Of a stretch of DNA of 64,000 nucleotides, positions 43,772 to 55,392 are shown piece by piece (position 1 is the stretch's first letter; every line of letters begins with the position of its first letter). The position numbers and the translations under genes are program-made. Source of the stretch: Myxocyprinus asiaticus (taxonomy: Eukaryota; Chordata; Actinopteri; Cypriniformes; Catostomidae); NCBI RefSeq assembly GCF_019703515.2, contig NC_059382.1, positions 12,565,001 through 12,629,000 of the forward strand, written 5' to 3'. The notes under the pieces were generated by a model. It ran no database searches and was not told where the DNA came from. It saw only the letters and a list, made by a program, of their open reading frames with translations.

Positions 43772-44801
43772 CCTCGTGCGACCCCGCGTCATTCTATGTG
43801 GACTGTGTGTTCTGTTTTTGCTGTATGCTATGCATAATTTAATTTAATTTAACCTGAGTGATCTCAGTTCAGGACACTGTGGGCTGTCCGATATGCCATT
43901 TAAAAAATGTGAGCGTTTTATAGCAAAACGGCATGCTGTTATTCACAATGACCACTACAGTGGACTATAGCACTATTGTTCCCTTAGAAATTCTATATTT
44001 ACAGTGCATTATCACATTGAGAATCAATAGGTTTATCTGAAAGTTGAAAAATGTTGCTTTCAGAGGCTTGTATGGAGTTAGGATGGAAAAATAAGGTGCA
44101 TTTTGAACTGTCCTGAGAGCAGTGCAGACAGACAGCACACTTGAGGTTAAGTAATTCACTAAATAGGGAGCAAGGAGGTAAGGGAGCTTTACTATGCAAG
44201 TGCATTCACTCCTAACATCCGACCAAAAGTTCAATTTCAGGCTGCAGATGATGTTTGGACCTCTCAACATGGTTAGCAGACATGGGACAATGATAATCAG
44301 TACATAGATTCAGAATTTATAATATATAATTTTATTTGTACATGGTTAGCAGTGATTGGATGATGCTAGACACTTGTACTTGTATCAGAAATAATTATGC
44401 TAATTTCTGATTGGTAAAAAATGCTTGTTTGTTTGAGAAAATTGAGCATTGTTGCCAAAGTAGAAAAAAAAAGAAAAGAAAAAAACATTGTAAAATTAGT
44501 CAAATAATTTTTATTTGCATAGTTATGTCTCAAAAACATGAAAAACAAACACTCCTGGAAATATAAACAATTTGATAAAAAAAATAAAAATAAAAAAATA
44601 ATAAAAAATCTGACTTTCTATAGCTTGGTATTATGTAAAATTATGTAAAATAAATACAACTTAGTCCAATTGTCCCCAAATGAGGACATCAGTTTTTTTA
44701 GGAAAACAATTTGCTCTAAAAAAAAAAATTTTTATTACTAGTTACAAAGCAAAAAGGGAAATGGAAAATGCACACAGCAGTCACGCTCGGGTATCCAGAG
44801 G
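43772..44801 (-). mobile_element. piggyBac-like element X2, uninterrupted
   Basis: Inverted relative of X1. It starts CCTCGTGCGACCCCGCG and ends CGCTCGGGTATCCAGAGG, next to TTAA (44802-44805); the other flank reads TTCAT, so one side has changed. Shared text with X1, on opposite strands, includes AATCTGACTTTC, TAGCTTGGTATTAT, TCTCAAAAACATGA and AAAAAGGGAAATGGAAAATG. It lacks the hAT and Harbinger insertions. No transposase is seen. Confidence 0.7.
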
Positions 44802-45782
44802 TTAATGTTAGACATTTCCAAGTGAAACGGTAAAAATGTAGGACAGAACTTGATTTTTTTCCTTAAAGAATTGATTGGTTCGTAAAAGTATGCGATTTGT
44901 ACCAGAATGGAGAACTTCATGACAGGTAATTTGAGGGGAAGGACTGAAATCAGCCAAAAAGGAATGTCAAGACAAAGCAACTCTTTATTTTGGAATAATA
45001 TGCACGTTAAGTCCAGGAATATGCATTCAGAAAGTAAATATGGTCAATTTAGATTTCATGTTGACTCAAATCCCTTTAAGCCCCCCTATTTTTTCTTTAT
45101 AATATGGATGCTAGCAAATGTGATTGCCTCACTTGCCCTAGATGAATAGCAAGCTGTGACTTCTTGGCAACCAAATCTCAGGCAACAGTCGCTCTGTAAA
45201 ACCCTTTGCGATAAGTCAGTTTGCACCATGCTTCTGCCCACATGTAGGAAGAGAAAAAAGACAAGAGTGTGGTCCACACAAGCTTGCCATTTTCTGCACT
45301 AACTTTCACTGCATTATTCACTATGACTGTGACCTTCTCATTATCTTCTTTTCAGCCATTTCTTGTATGATTCTTAGTGGCCGTTTTGGACATAATGATT
45401 CCCATTGAAAAGCCACTCCGATATTTCACCGGAAGGCTTGATATTACATTCAGTGACTGGATTCTTTCTCAGCATGCCAAAATGCCATTTTGTTCCATTC
45501 GCTACAGCTCTGGGTTTCAGCATATATCCTCACTCTTTGATTGTGTACTCAGAGCTGTTTTCTCTAGGGGCCTCTGTGCTGTGCTGCAGGGGCCCTCAGG
45601 AGAACAAGTGGCCCGTTTTACACGTTTGAACTACTCCTTGGGCCTGGTTGCTTTCCCTACACCTCCACAGCACTGTGTTGCTGTTTTCATGTACATGAGC
45701 TGGAGCAAAGCAGCAGACTGAAACTTCAGAGTTTATTTTTTCAGAGTGTTTGGGGAAAATACAGTAGTCTTCTAGAACATCT
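44802..45782. other. non-coding stretch
   Basis: No gene recognised; a 114-codon frame at 45377-45721 has no family resemblance or supporting splice sites. Confidence 0.4.
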
Positions 45783-46085
45783 GAAAGGGACAGTTCAAAC
45801 AAAAATGGAAATTCTGTCTTTTTACTCACTCGAATGTCGTTCCAAACCCGTATTACTGTCTTCTGTGGAACATATAAGGAGAATGTTAGCCTCAGTCACC
45901 ATTCACTTTCATTGTTTGGAAAAAAGAAGATGCAATGAAAGTGAATGGTGACTGAGGCTAATAATTTTCAAAAACATATACTTTTGTGTTCCATGGAAGA
46001 CAGAATGTCATAAAGGTTTGGAACTATATGAGGGTGAGTAAATGATGACAGAATTAAAAACAATTTATCGAACCATACCTTTAAA
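45783..46085 (+). mobile_element. complete palindromic miniature element
   Basis: The best-preserved copy of the family. It starts AAAGGGACAGTTCAAACAAA; its centre has the inverted pair CAGTCACCATTCACTTTCAT (45893) and ATGAAAGTGAATGGTGACTG (45936); it ends at ACCTTTAAAGG. The whole 300 bp can fold into one hairpin. It has no coding capacity and relies on a transposase encoded elsewhere. Confidence 0.9.
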
Positions 46086-46379
46086 GGATTCCAAGAGGAT
46101 GATAGCAACCTTCAAACCTTTTGTAGCCCCATAGGACAGCATGATTTAGCCAAATGGACATGGTTCTGGTGAGGACTGGTAAAAATATAAGCTTTTGTAA
46201 TCTCCATGTGTAATATTTGTAGAGTGCTTGCTGTCCTACAGTTGTCGTTAAGATAGTGGTAGATTCTCTTCTTTGAATGTTGTCATAATGCACATTATAC
46301 TGTTGTGATCAAACGATTACGTAAAATTTAAACAGGCCTGTTGACATGAAATAATTCACTTGTATTTTCCCTGAAAAGT

Positions 46380-47515
46380 CAGCTGACCACATTTGTGCAT
46401 AATGTTGACTATCATAAAAAAATAAAAATAAATAAATAATAAAAATGTCAATTAAAAAAATGTGTCAGGGTTGGGTTGGAGAGAGAGGGCTAGGACTCAA
46501 AAGCAGTGTAGAATGGGCTTTATTAATACAAAAAACAAACAAAAACTACCCCGGGGGAGGGACAGTCCCAGGGCAGGGAGTCAAAAGACTGGCCGAACCG
46601 GACTGGAATAGACAGGAAAGGACTGGACTGGACTGGACCCTAACGAGAGGACTTCCCTAACAGGGAGAACAACCACAACAAACTGGCATGGGACAGAAAA
46701 CACAATGAGGTTAAATAGGGAAGGAAATGAGGAGGGTAACGAGGAAGGCAGGTGAGGCAAATTAGCTAATAACAAGGTAACAAGGGGGGCGGGGTGGGGT
46801 GGGGTATCACTCACGACTGAACTGACACGAGTGCACATGACAATGAGAAAACACAAAGCCAAGTCCACTCACACAATAAATGACAAGACACAAGAACACA
46901 TGAAAACCAAACACAGCCATGTTTTCACACAACATGACACAAAATATGAGTGTCAGAATTAAGCCGCAAAAAGATATAAACAGAACCAACAGAAGTGGCT
47001 GAACCCTGACAGTTACAGCGAGGCTCTTACAATGGAAGTGAATAGGGCTAATTTTTGGAGGGTTCAAAGACACAAATATGAAGTGTATAATTTTATAAAA
47101 GCTCTAACATGAATTCTTCTGTTAAAACTTGTGTATTACTAGAGCTGTAAAGTTGATTAAATAAGTGGTTTTGCGGGATTACATGGCTTACAGTGTTACG
47201 TCGTCATGGAAATAGAGTTGTAAAATTGGATACATCTTTACATCGAAATGGTTAGTGAGCGATTTTTATCACACTAAAATCATGTTAACATGCAGCGTTT
47301 ACATCTTGTGGTTATACTTTTAAACAGTGAATATTTTAACTGTTTTGGGATTGGCTCCATTCACTTCCAATGTAAGTTCCTCTTTGTAACCCAGATTTGG
47401 GCTTTTTTTAAATAAATGGATTGAAAGTTGAAATACATTTTTGTGGAAATCAACATTATACCTCAAATGGTGTCTAATGAACTTAACTTTTATTGATCAT
47501 GGAATATTCCTTTAA
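46380..47515 (+). mobile_element. family Y miniature element, copy 2, interrupted
   Basis: The left arm CACATTTGTGCATAATGTTG matches copy 3 near 51478. The right arm (47012-47515) contains GTTACAGCGAGGCTCTTACA, TCTTCTGTTAAAACTTGTGT and ATCACACTAAAATCATGTTA, and ends GGAATATTCCTTTAA. An LTR-like unit splits it. Confidence 0.75.
46463..47011 (-). mobile_element. LTR-like or TIR-bounded insertion of 549 bp
   Basis: The ends TGTCAGGGTT and AACCCTGACA are perfect 10-base inverted repeats. On the minus strand a polyadenylation-like AATAAAGCCC lies near the 3' end (plus 46520), followed by GTGTAGAATGGGC-complement text. This fits a solo LTR, but ten-base inverted ends also fit a DNA element. No target duplication is clear. 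Confidence 0.55.
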
Positions 47516-47540
47516 GTAGTATTTGAAACAGGCCTGTTGA

Positions 47541-48975
47541 ATATTCCCAAATGAATGAAATAAGAACTGAATCAAATCAAGATTTCATGAATCAAAATTA
47601 AATCATATTAGAATTCAGTACCAAGACCCAGCGCTATTCCTGGATCAACATTCCTCAACTTTCTAAAAAATTAGATGCCTTACCCTTACCCTAAATTAAC
47701 CCTTAAAATCAAAGGGAAATGTTGATAAGAATGTTGTTCAAGCCCCCAAACAGCCCTTAACTCCGTAATCTGATTGGTTGATTCGTATGTTGTTATTACC
47801 ACGTATGTACATAGGTAATCACATTAAGCTTGCACTATGATTTTTTCCCCCCTTTTTTGATTATGCAAATTATTCATCAGATTAAAAGCAATTAAACTAT
47901 GATTTATATGCAATCACAAAAAATGATCTCATCACCTCATTCACCTCCTCGACACTAATATATATTTCTTTCAAAAGTTTTAAAAATAGCTTCTTTCAAA
48001 TTTCCAGAAGATAATTTGAACAGTGTACAGTATGGTGAAATCGACACAGAGGGAGGGAGTAAGAAATCAAGAGTGTCTTTGGACGAACAGATGATTTCAT
48101 GAGCAAATAGTGTTTTTTCCAGTTTGTGAGACTGAAAGCCTGGATGGGGAGGAGAGGAAAAGTGGCTCATCTTTCTCCTGTCAAAAAGTCGGGAGGATTC
48201 TCCCACCACTGCCTTTGTTTTTTAATTCACTACCAGCGCTGTGTCAAATAACACGGCTTTCATCTCGAGTGGCTCCTAACCTTCCGTTTACACCCTCCAC
48301 TTTACAATTCCACCTTTGTGTTCACGCTTCAAATAAACCCCCTTTGTTTTGCTTTCCAACACTAAGAAATCTGCATCACTCAAGTATATTAACTGAGGAC
48401 TATTACTGTCACACAGAACTGCTCCCCGGGCTCAAGTAAAGATTCCCTTGACAAAACCCCCAGTCGTGTTAATCCAAGCATTAATAAACGAATAGTAGTA
48501 CAACTGTATTCAAATTGTGCTCTGGTGTTTCATCCTCAAATAAAAGGGCGGGGGTGTCACGAGCAGAGATCTGCAAAGTAACAGTATCGCAAAGTATCAC
48601 GTTTTAGATTTCTCCATTGTGAATTTTGTTGTATTGAATCTGCAGTTAAAAAGGCTTTAACTGGTGAGCTAAATAAAGAGCTACGGGGGGTACGATTCTG
48701 GCAGGAACTGTAATAAAATGAATGCGAGGATATAACCTCTAATGCTCCCTATCAGCCACATACATCTGCACCTAATATAACAGGAAGTGCATCAACCCTG
48801 CTTGCATTGGTGTAAGATTTATCTTTTGTTTATTGAAAGCCAGTAGTTTCACTTGTTTTGTTCACATCCTTCCTGTTCTAGCTAATATTCATCAGAGCCG
48901 CCAATCAGTTGCACACCTTCTTCCGTTTCTGACAGATTTAATATTTGCAAGAATATTGAAATGTAACTCAGAAAG
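47541..48975. other. non-coding, partly old repeat
   Basis: 47545-47640 resembles the eroded end of a hAT-like repeat (AATCAAATCAAGATTTCATG then GACCCAGCGCTA). 48100-48480 is balanced and repeat-poor; its frame (48110-48439) has no recognised domain. Confidence 0.4.
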
Positions 48976-49889
48976 AGGGGTGGGCATTATGAAAATCTTA
49001 TATCATGGTATATCACAACTTTTTTTTTTCTTCTAGAAATTATATCTGTACAGCTTGGCAAATTTCTACCGTCTTACAGTATATAACATCATACTGCCTA
49101 CTGCCATGCTAGTGTTTTGGGGGTGACGAGGTGAGTTATCGAAGGGGCCTAACAGCTGTTTGAGCCCACACCTCGTCCATCGCTAGCTGTAAAGGACGAG
49201 TGAAAATGTTATTGCTTTTTTCATCACGGCGAAAATGACACTGCTTCTCTCCGAGAACGAGCTGGATTTTCGCACTCTCAGTCCACTACTTCTGCAGTGC
49301 AGTCATCGATCTGAGTGGATAGGAGCGACAGGGCGGGGGAGGAGGAAGTGAGTATGCGGGCATGCAAGAGAGTGAGGGAGAAAGGTTAAGCCAGCTCCTC
49401 GGCCGCTGGCCCAGAGGTTTGCTGGGGCCCTACCACAGTGAGGTGCCCGGCTTGATTCCACTCCCGTTTCATTTTGGAACTTAACAACCTTTGTCCTGCT
49501 GTCATCTCCTTCACACGCTCCACAGCCTGCCACTCACACCTGCCATAATGAAAGCTGACACGTCTCGATTTGCTTTTAAATTTGCGCATTTGAACGGAAG
49601 GCCTGCCAATGTTTCTGAGACCTTATTTACATACCAATGATCTGGCTTCATTACTGAATTTTCATATGATTAATATCATTATGATATGTACTGTATGGAC
49701 ACTGAAATCACCAAATGGAGAACATACTGTAGCATTAGACTGAAAGGAACATTCACATAAGCAGAAACTTTCAGAAAAATTTGAAAGAAAACCACAATAT
49801 GACTTATATACTTTATATATTAATAATGTTTATCCAACCAGTTATTGTGCTTACCATATAAGAAATAATAATAATAATACAGTAATTAT
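48976..49889. other. possible hAT-like left end and non-coding flank
   Basis: AGAGGGGTGGGCATTATGAA at 48974 resembles the start of a fish hAT repeat. 49300-49600 is GC-richer, with overlapping short frames and no gene. Confidence 0.35.
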
Positions 49890-50165
49890 ATATATTGGGC
49901 TGGTTTGACTATTTCTGTAACTGCTGATCTCCTGGGATTTTCATGCATAACAGTCTCTACATTTACTCAGAATGGTGCCAAAAACAAAAAACATCCAGTG
50001 AGTGGCAGTTCTGTGGACGGAAATGCCTTGTTGATGAGAGAGGTCAACAGAGAATGGCCAGACTGGTTCGAACTGACAAAGTCTACGTAACTCAGATAAC
50101 CGCACTGTACAATTGTGGTGAGATGAATAGCATCTCAGAATGCTGTTCTGAGATGTGGGTTGGAG
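49890..50165 (+). mobile_element. N-terminal fragment of a Tc1-like transposase
   Basis: The plus strand encodes ADLLGFSCITVS, then in the next frame YSEWCQKQKTSSEWQFCGRK and DERGQQRMARLVRTD, then VTQITALYNCGE. This is the DNA-binding half of a fish Tc1-like transposase, broken by frameshifts. The catalytic half is gone and the fragment ends in a TA tract at 50168-50226. Confidence 0.8.
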
Positions 50166-50167
50166 CC

Positions 50168-50226
<59 letters not shown>
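50168..50226. repeat. (TA)n microsatellite
   Basis: Pure TA tract directly after the transposase fragment, possibly grown from its TA target site. Confidence 0.95.
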
Positions 50227-50232
<6 letters not shown>

Positions 50233-51338
50233 AATGTATATATGTATGTATATATGTGTATATATTGCTTTTTAAGCACAAATCACGTTAAAAACTTCAG
50301 GCTGGACCAGCTCTTTAAGGCATGTCAGTTCATTTAGCGGCTATATTGGTATTTTCTTTGTAGCTAATAGCCATACCATACAAGCACAGCTCCAATCTAC
50401 TTGATTAGGGAAAGACTGAAGTCTCCAAATCTGTTTGGCAAAATTAAGTTTCAACTAAAAATTTTAAATCAGCATTTCCATACATGAAAAGAATAAAAAA
50501 AATAAATTCAGACTAGTCCAGCTAATACTCATCAGCATTCTAGAGTAAACAAACTTTTTAAACTGAATCGATAACTTTAAACTTTCCTACAACCACCATA
50601 TTGCATGTTAAGATTTTTATTTGTCAACGATGTATCTACAATTGTTTCTGGTTTGAGGAACTTCAACACTTCTTGATGTACTGCACCATTAGGGTGCCTA
50701 GATTTCCCATTTCTCAAGCCGCTGTTTTGGCTTCAAGACATCTTCATTTGTTAGTCTTCCTACAGAGACAAAACTTGCACCTTGCTTGCTCCCAGGCATA
50801 ATATGTTCTTATGGAAGCACCATTCGCCATGCTAAAGCAGGGGCGAGGGGAGCAGCTTGGCATGTTAAAGCCCCGTAAATAAAATGCCATTGTGACCTGT
50901 TGGTCCTGAACAGCTTGCAAACAGAAATGGGGTGGGATTCATCAGCAGGCCCTATGGTCAACACCACACTGTCCTGACAGTGTGGATAAATCTTGGTTGG
51001 CCCACTTGTGCAGTTCCAGTGCCATGCCTCAAGCCAAGTGTAGTAATGACTGACTGTAGCATCAGCTGCTGCCCCCTCTTCAGGACAGGTTCTCCTAATG
51101 CCACCCCATCCCTGACCAGGGGCCTTCTGGCTCCATGCTCCATCTCATTCTGTCTGGATTCAGGCCATAGTGACAATTTTTGGATGGCTTCAGTCATGGC
51201 AACGAGCTGTCTCTCTAATAGCAAAGAAGCCCCTGTGGAGCAGGAACAGAAAACCTTATGTCTTATGATGTGTTGTAGGACTTACTTGTCAATTAGTACG
51301 GTTGATTAGTTTAAATAGATTTTCTCATATATACTGTT
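50227..51338. other. non-coding stretch with orphan frame
   Basis: A minus-strand frame at 51224-50958 (88 codons, open further upstream) contains LVAMTEAIQKLSLWPESRQN and is preceded on that strand by TTTTCTGTTCCTGCTCCACAG, which resembles a splice acceptor if written from position 51255 down. I do not recognise the protein. It could be a decayed retroelement gag, an exon or chance; I favour chance or retroelement debris. Confidence 0.25.
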
Positions 51339-51424
51339 TACAGTACTGTGCAAAAGTTTTAGGCAGTTGTGAAAAATGTTGTATAGTGTGGATGCTTTCA
51401 AAAGTAATGGCATGAATAATTTTT
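51339..51424 (+). mobile_element. Tc1/mariner-type end, copy 2
   Basis: TTACAGTACTGTGCAAAAGT then TTTAGGCA repeats the end seen at 34100. No transposase follows. Confidence 0.65.
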
Positions 51425-51430
51425 TAGCAA

Positions 51431-51963
51431 TTAAAGGAATATTCTAGGTTTAATACAAGTTAAGCTCAATCGACAGCATTTGTGGCATAATGTTGATATC
51501 CACAGAAATGAATTTGGACTCGTCCCTCCTTTTCTAAAAAAACAAAACAAAAACAAAACTAAAATCGAGGTTACAGTGAGGCACTTACAATGGAACTGAA
51601 TGTGGCCAATATTTGGAGGGGTTAAAGGCAGAAATGTGAAGCTTATCATTTTATAAAAGAACCTGCATTCATTCTTCTGTTAAAACTTGTGTATTATTTG
51701 AGCTGTAAAGTTGTTTAAATCGTAATTTTTACAGTCATTTTAGGGTTTGTTGACATTACATCGGCATGGCAATGAAGTTGTAAAATTGGCTATAACTTTA
51801 CAAAAAAAAAGGTTAGTAAATTATTTTATCACACTAAAATCATGTTTACACGCATATTATTTATGTCTTGTGGCTAAACTTTTGAAAAAGTGAGGATTTT
51901 AATGTTAAAAAATTTGCCCCATTCACTTCCATTGTACTGTAAGTGCCTCACTGTAACCTAGAT

Positions 51964-51994
<31 letters not shown>

Positions 51995-52103
51995 TTAAAG
52001 AAAAGGATGGGCAAGTCAAAATGAATTTTTGTGGTAATCAGTATTTGGCCACAAATGCTGTTGATTGAGCTTAACTTGTATTGAACCCAGAATACTCCTT
52101 TAA
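51431..52103 (+). mobile_element. family Y miniature element, copy 3, complete
   Basis: The left arm TTAAAGGAATATTCTAGGTT then TAATACAAGTTAAGCTCAAT and CATTTGTGGC pairs with the right arm GCCACAAATGCTGTTGATTG, AGCTTAACTTGTATTGAACC and AGAATACTCCTTTAA, giving inverted arms of over 50 bp. A (TTTA)n run lies at 51964-51998. No transposase is seen. Confidence 0.88.
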
Positions 52104-53130
52104 CTTCATACAAAGTGCAGTACACATAAATATAGTCCAACACTGTGAAAAATTTGTCTCGAGACCCGAAATGTAGGAACCCCCTAGAAACCAGCCTGAG
52201 TAATACAGAGCTTCCAGTCATTCAGACAATCCACCGACCAGACGATTTTGAAAATATGTAGTTTGTCACATCTCTAGAGTTGAGCTCATGAATGTTTGGC
52301 CTGAGAATGTCTCTGCTGGAGTTCTGCAGTGTTTTAGTTTATTACTACACTTGAATGCTGTTGGTGCAGTTGTGTCAAGAGGTAGTTTATATGCAGTAGA
52401 AGCTTTGTTTCCCTGAGCGGTTATACAGGAGCCAACAATCTGTGCCAAGCCCCCTATTGTCACCTTCTCAAGAGCAACCACACATTGACAGTGTTTGCAT
52501 ACTCCAAATCTCGCATTACTTGCTCATTTCCATGCCTACGGGACATGAATGATACTGGAACCAAAGATCTTTTCAAACTATTTGTATTTACTTTACATCA
52601 GAGCTTTCTTTAATCCATAAATAAGGCAGTGGATTACTTAAAGAAAGTCTCAATTGCACATTGGTGGACTACGTTACAATGCCTTTATCAAGTTTGAGAA
52701 GGTTGCTTTATTCTTCATCTGAGAGTTCAAATCTGATCCAGTGAGTACTTGAGCTGTTATCTCGGATGTTGTTCACCACCCCTGAAGTTGTTGATAAAAA
52801 GAACGTCCATCTGAATGTTTTCCGGGCTACAGAAAGGGCAAAGGGGTCATGTTTCCAGATCAGATTACGTTACCTGCAGTGGCGCACCAGAAGAAACAAT
52901 GAGTCATGAGCACTCCCTGGGAGCCGAGCCGTCATGATGACAACTAGCATAGCCAGAACTGAATCAACTGGTGTTCTGTGAGACTAGACCTTATCTTCAG
53001 TAAAGAACCCAGTTGTAAAAATGTCCTATTTAAGGGTCCTGTCTGAGATGAGACTTTCTTGAATCACTACCATCTTGGGGAGAGCGGTAAAATTTAGATA
53101 GATATTTAATTATACTTATATATATATATA
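52104..53130. other. low-repeat non-coding stretch
   Basis: No gene recognised; ends in a TA tract (53119-53134) that served as target for the next element. Confidence 0.45.
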
Positions 53131-53134
53131 TATA

Positions 53135-54702
53135 CAGGTGCATCTCAATAAATTAGAATGTCATGGAAAAGTTCATTTATTTCAGTAATTCAACTCAAAT
53201 TGTGAAACTCGTGTATTAAATAAATTCAGTGCACACAGATTGAAGTAGTTTAAGTCTTTGGTTCTTTTAATTGTGATGATTTTGGCTCACATTTAACAAA
53301 AACCCACCAATTCACTATCTCAAAAAATTAGAATATGGTGACATGCCAATCAGCTAATCAACTCAAAACACCTGCAAAGGTTTCCTGAGCCTTCAAAATG
53401 GTCTCTCAGTTTGGTTCACTAGGCTACACAATCATGGGGAAGACTGCTGATCTGACAGTTGTCCAGAAGACAATCATTGACACCCTTCACAAAGAGGGTA
53501 AGCCACAAACATTCATTGCCAAAGAAGCTGGCTGTTCACAGAGTGCTGGATCCAAGCATGTTAACAGAAAGTTGAGTGGAAGGAAAAAGTGTGGAAGAAA
53601 AAGATGCACAACCAACCGAGAGAACCGCAGCCTTATGATTGTCAAGCAAAATCGATTCAAGAATTTGGGTGAACTTCGCAAGGAATGGACTGAGGCTGGG
53701 GTCAAGGCATCAAGAGCCACCACACAAAAACATTTACAGTTGTCGTATTCCTCTTGTTAAGCCACTCCTGAACCACAGACAACGTCAGAGGCGTCTTACC
53801 TGGGCTAAGGAGAAGAAGAACTGGACTGTTGCCCAGTGTTCCAAAGTCCTCTTTTCAGATGAGAGCAAGTTTTGTATTTCATTTGGAAACCAAGGTCCTA
53901 GAGTCTGGAGGAAGGGTGGAGAAGCTCATAGCCCAAGTTGCTTGAAGTCCAGTGTTAAGTTTCCACAGTCTGTGATGATTTGGGGTGCAATGTCATCTGC
54001 TGGTGTTGGTCCATTGTGTTTTTTGAAAACCAAAGTCACTGCACCCGTTTACCAAGAAATTTTGGAGCACTTCATGCTTCCTTCTGCTGACCAGCTTTTT
54101 AAAGATGCTGATTTCATTTTCCAGCAGGATTTGGCACCTGCCCACACTGCCAAAAGCACCAAAAGTTGGTTAAATGACCATGGTGTTGGTGTGCTTGACT
54201 GGCCAGCAAACTCACCAGACCTGAACCCCATAGAGAATCTATGGGGTATTGTCAAGAGGAAAATGAGAAACAAGAGACCAAAAAATGCAGATGAGCTGAA
54301 GGCCACTGTCAAAGAAACCCGGGCTTCCATACCACCTCAGCAGTGCCACAAACTGATCACCTCCATGCCATGCCGAATTGAGGCAGTAATTAATGCAAAT
54401 GGAGCCCCTACCAAGTATTGAGTACATATACAGTAAATGAACATACTTTCCAGAAGGCCAACAATTCACTAAAAATGTTTTTTTTTATTGGTCTTATGAT
54501 GTATTCTAATTTTTTGAGATAGTGAATTGGTGGGTTTTTGTTAAATGTGAGCCAAAATCATCACAATTAAAAGAACCAAAGACTTAAACTACTTCAGTCT
54601 GTGTGCACTGAATTTATTTAATACACGAGTTTCACAATTTGAGTTGAATTACTGAAATAAATGAACTTTTCCACGACATTCTAATTTATTGAGATGCACC
54701 TG
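53135..54702 (+). mobile_element. Tc1-like transposon with 201-bp inverted repeats
   Basis: CAGGTGCATCTCAATAAATT starts the left repeat (53135-53335), whose reverse complement occupies 54502-54702. I count two differences between the arms over 201 bases. TA flanks both sides (53133-53134, 54703-54704). Long inverted repeats of about 200 bp are the pattern of one Tc1 subgroup in fish and amphibians. One transposase gene with a frameshift lies inside. The near-identical arms suggest a fairly recent insertion. Confidence 0.95.
53434..54421 (+). pseudogene. Tc1-like DD34E transposase, one frameshift
   Basis: From ATG 53434 the frame reads MGKTADLTVVQKTIIDTLHK, the first helix-turn-helix with FIAKEAGCSQSAGSKHV, then GRKKCGRKR. 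It is lost near 53727-53740, where several bases seem to be missing before SCRIPLVKPLLNHRQ; the old frame then stops at 53758-53760. The new frame runs to the natural end APTKY. The triad is intact: Asp 53858-53860 (FSDES), Asp 54128-54130 (FQQDLAP) and Glu 54233-54235 (NPIENLW), with 34 residues between the last two. ATG 53434 rather than 53398 gives the usual family start. The copy cannot make a full protein but its ends could still be mobilised in trans. Confidence 0.92.
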
Positions 54703-54708
54703 TATATA

Positions 54709-54723
54709 CATACACACACACAT

Positions 54724-54759
<36 letters not shown>
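54709..54759. repeat. (CA)n microsatellite
   Basis: CA tract between two transposons; probably extended from the TATACA bases of the target region. Confidence 0.95.
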
Positions 54760-54761
<2 letters not shown>

Positions 54762-55392
54762 GCGGCCAAAAGTTTGGAATAATGTACAGGTTTAGCTGTT
54801 TCAGAAGGAAATTGGTACTTTAATTCACCAAAGTGGCTTTCAACTGATCACAAATATAGTATATAGTCAGGACATTACTGATGTAAAAAACAGCACCATT
54901 ACTGTTTGAAAAAAGTTATTTTTGATCAAATCTAGACAGGCCCCATTTCCAGCAGCCATCACTCCAACACCTTATCCTTGAGCAATCATGCTAAATTACT
55001 AATTTGGTACTAGAAAATCACTTGCCATTATATCAAACACGTCTGAAAGGTATTTGGTTTGTTAAATTAAGCTTAACATTGTCTTAGAGTTTATTTTTGA
55101 GTTGCCACAGTATGCAATAGACTGGCATGTCTTAAGGTCAATATTAGGTCAAAAATGGCAAAAAAGAAACAGCTTTCTCCAGAAATTCATCAGTCAATCA
55201 TTGTTTTGAGGAATGAAGGCATTTCAATGCTTGAAATTACCAAAAAAAACTGAAGATTACATACAAAGTTGTACACTACAGTCTAACAAGGACAGAAAGA
55301 GATGTGGAAGGCCAGATGTACAACTAAACAAGAGGATAAGTACATCAGAGTCTCTAGTTTGAGAAATAGACGCCTAACCCAACAGTAAAGAG
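54760..55392 (+). mobile_element. Tc1-like element, left part, third family
   Basis: The left end TGGCGGCCAAAAGTTTGGAA is typical of another fish Tc1 family from memory. ATG at 55155 opens MAKKKQLSPEIHQSIIVLRN then EGISMLEITKK, a Tc1 N-terminal helix-turn-helix. The frame ends at TGA after an A run (55241-55248), and continues in the next frame with KRCGRPD. The element stops abruptly at about 55392, before any catalytic motif. Confidence 0.8.

Larger units (their letters stand above)
46327..47540 (+). repeat. 15-bp direct repeats around family Y copy 2
   Basis: AAACAGGCCTGTTGA occurs at 46330-46344 and again, identically, at 47526-47540. These sit outside the two ends of the family Y element. 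They may be a large target duplication, or part of the repeat. Confidence 0.55.
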
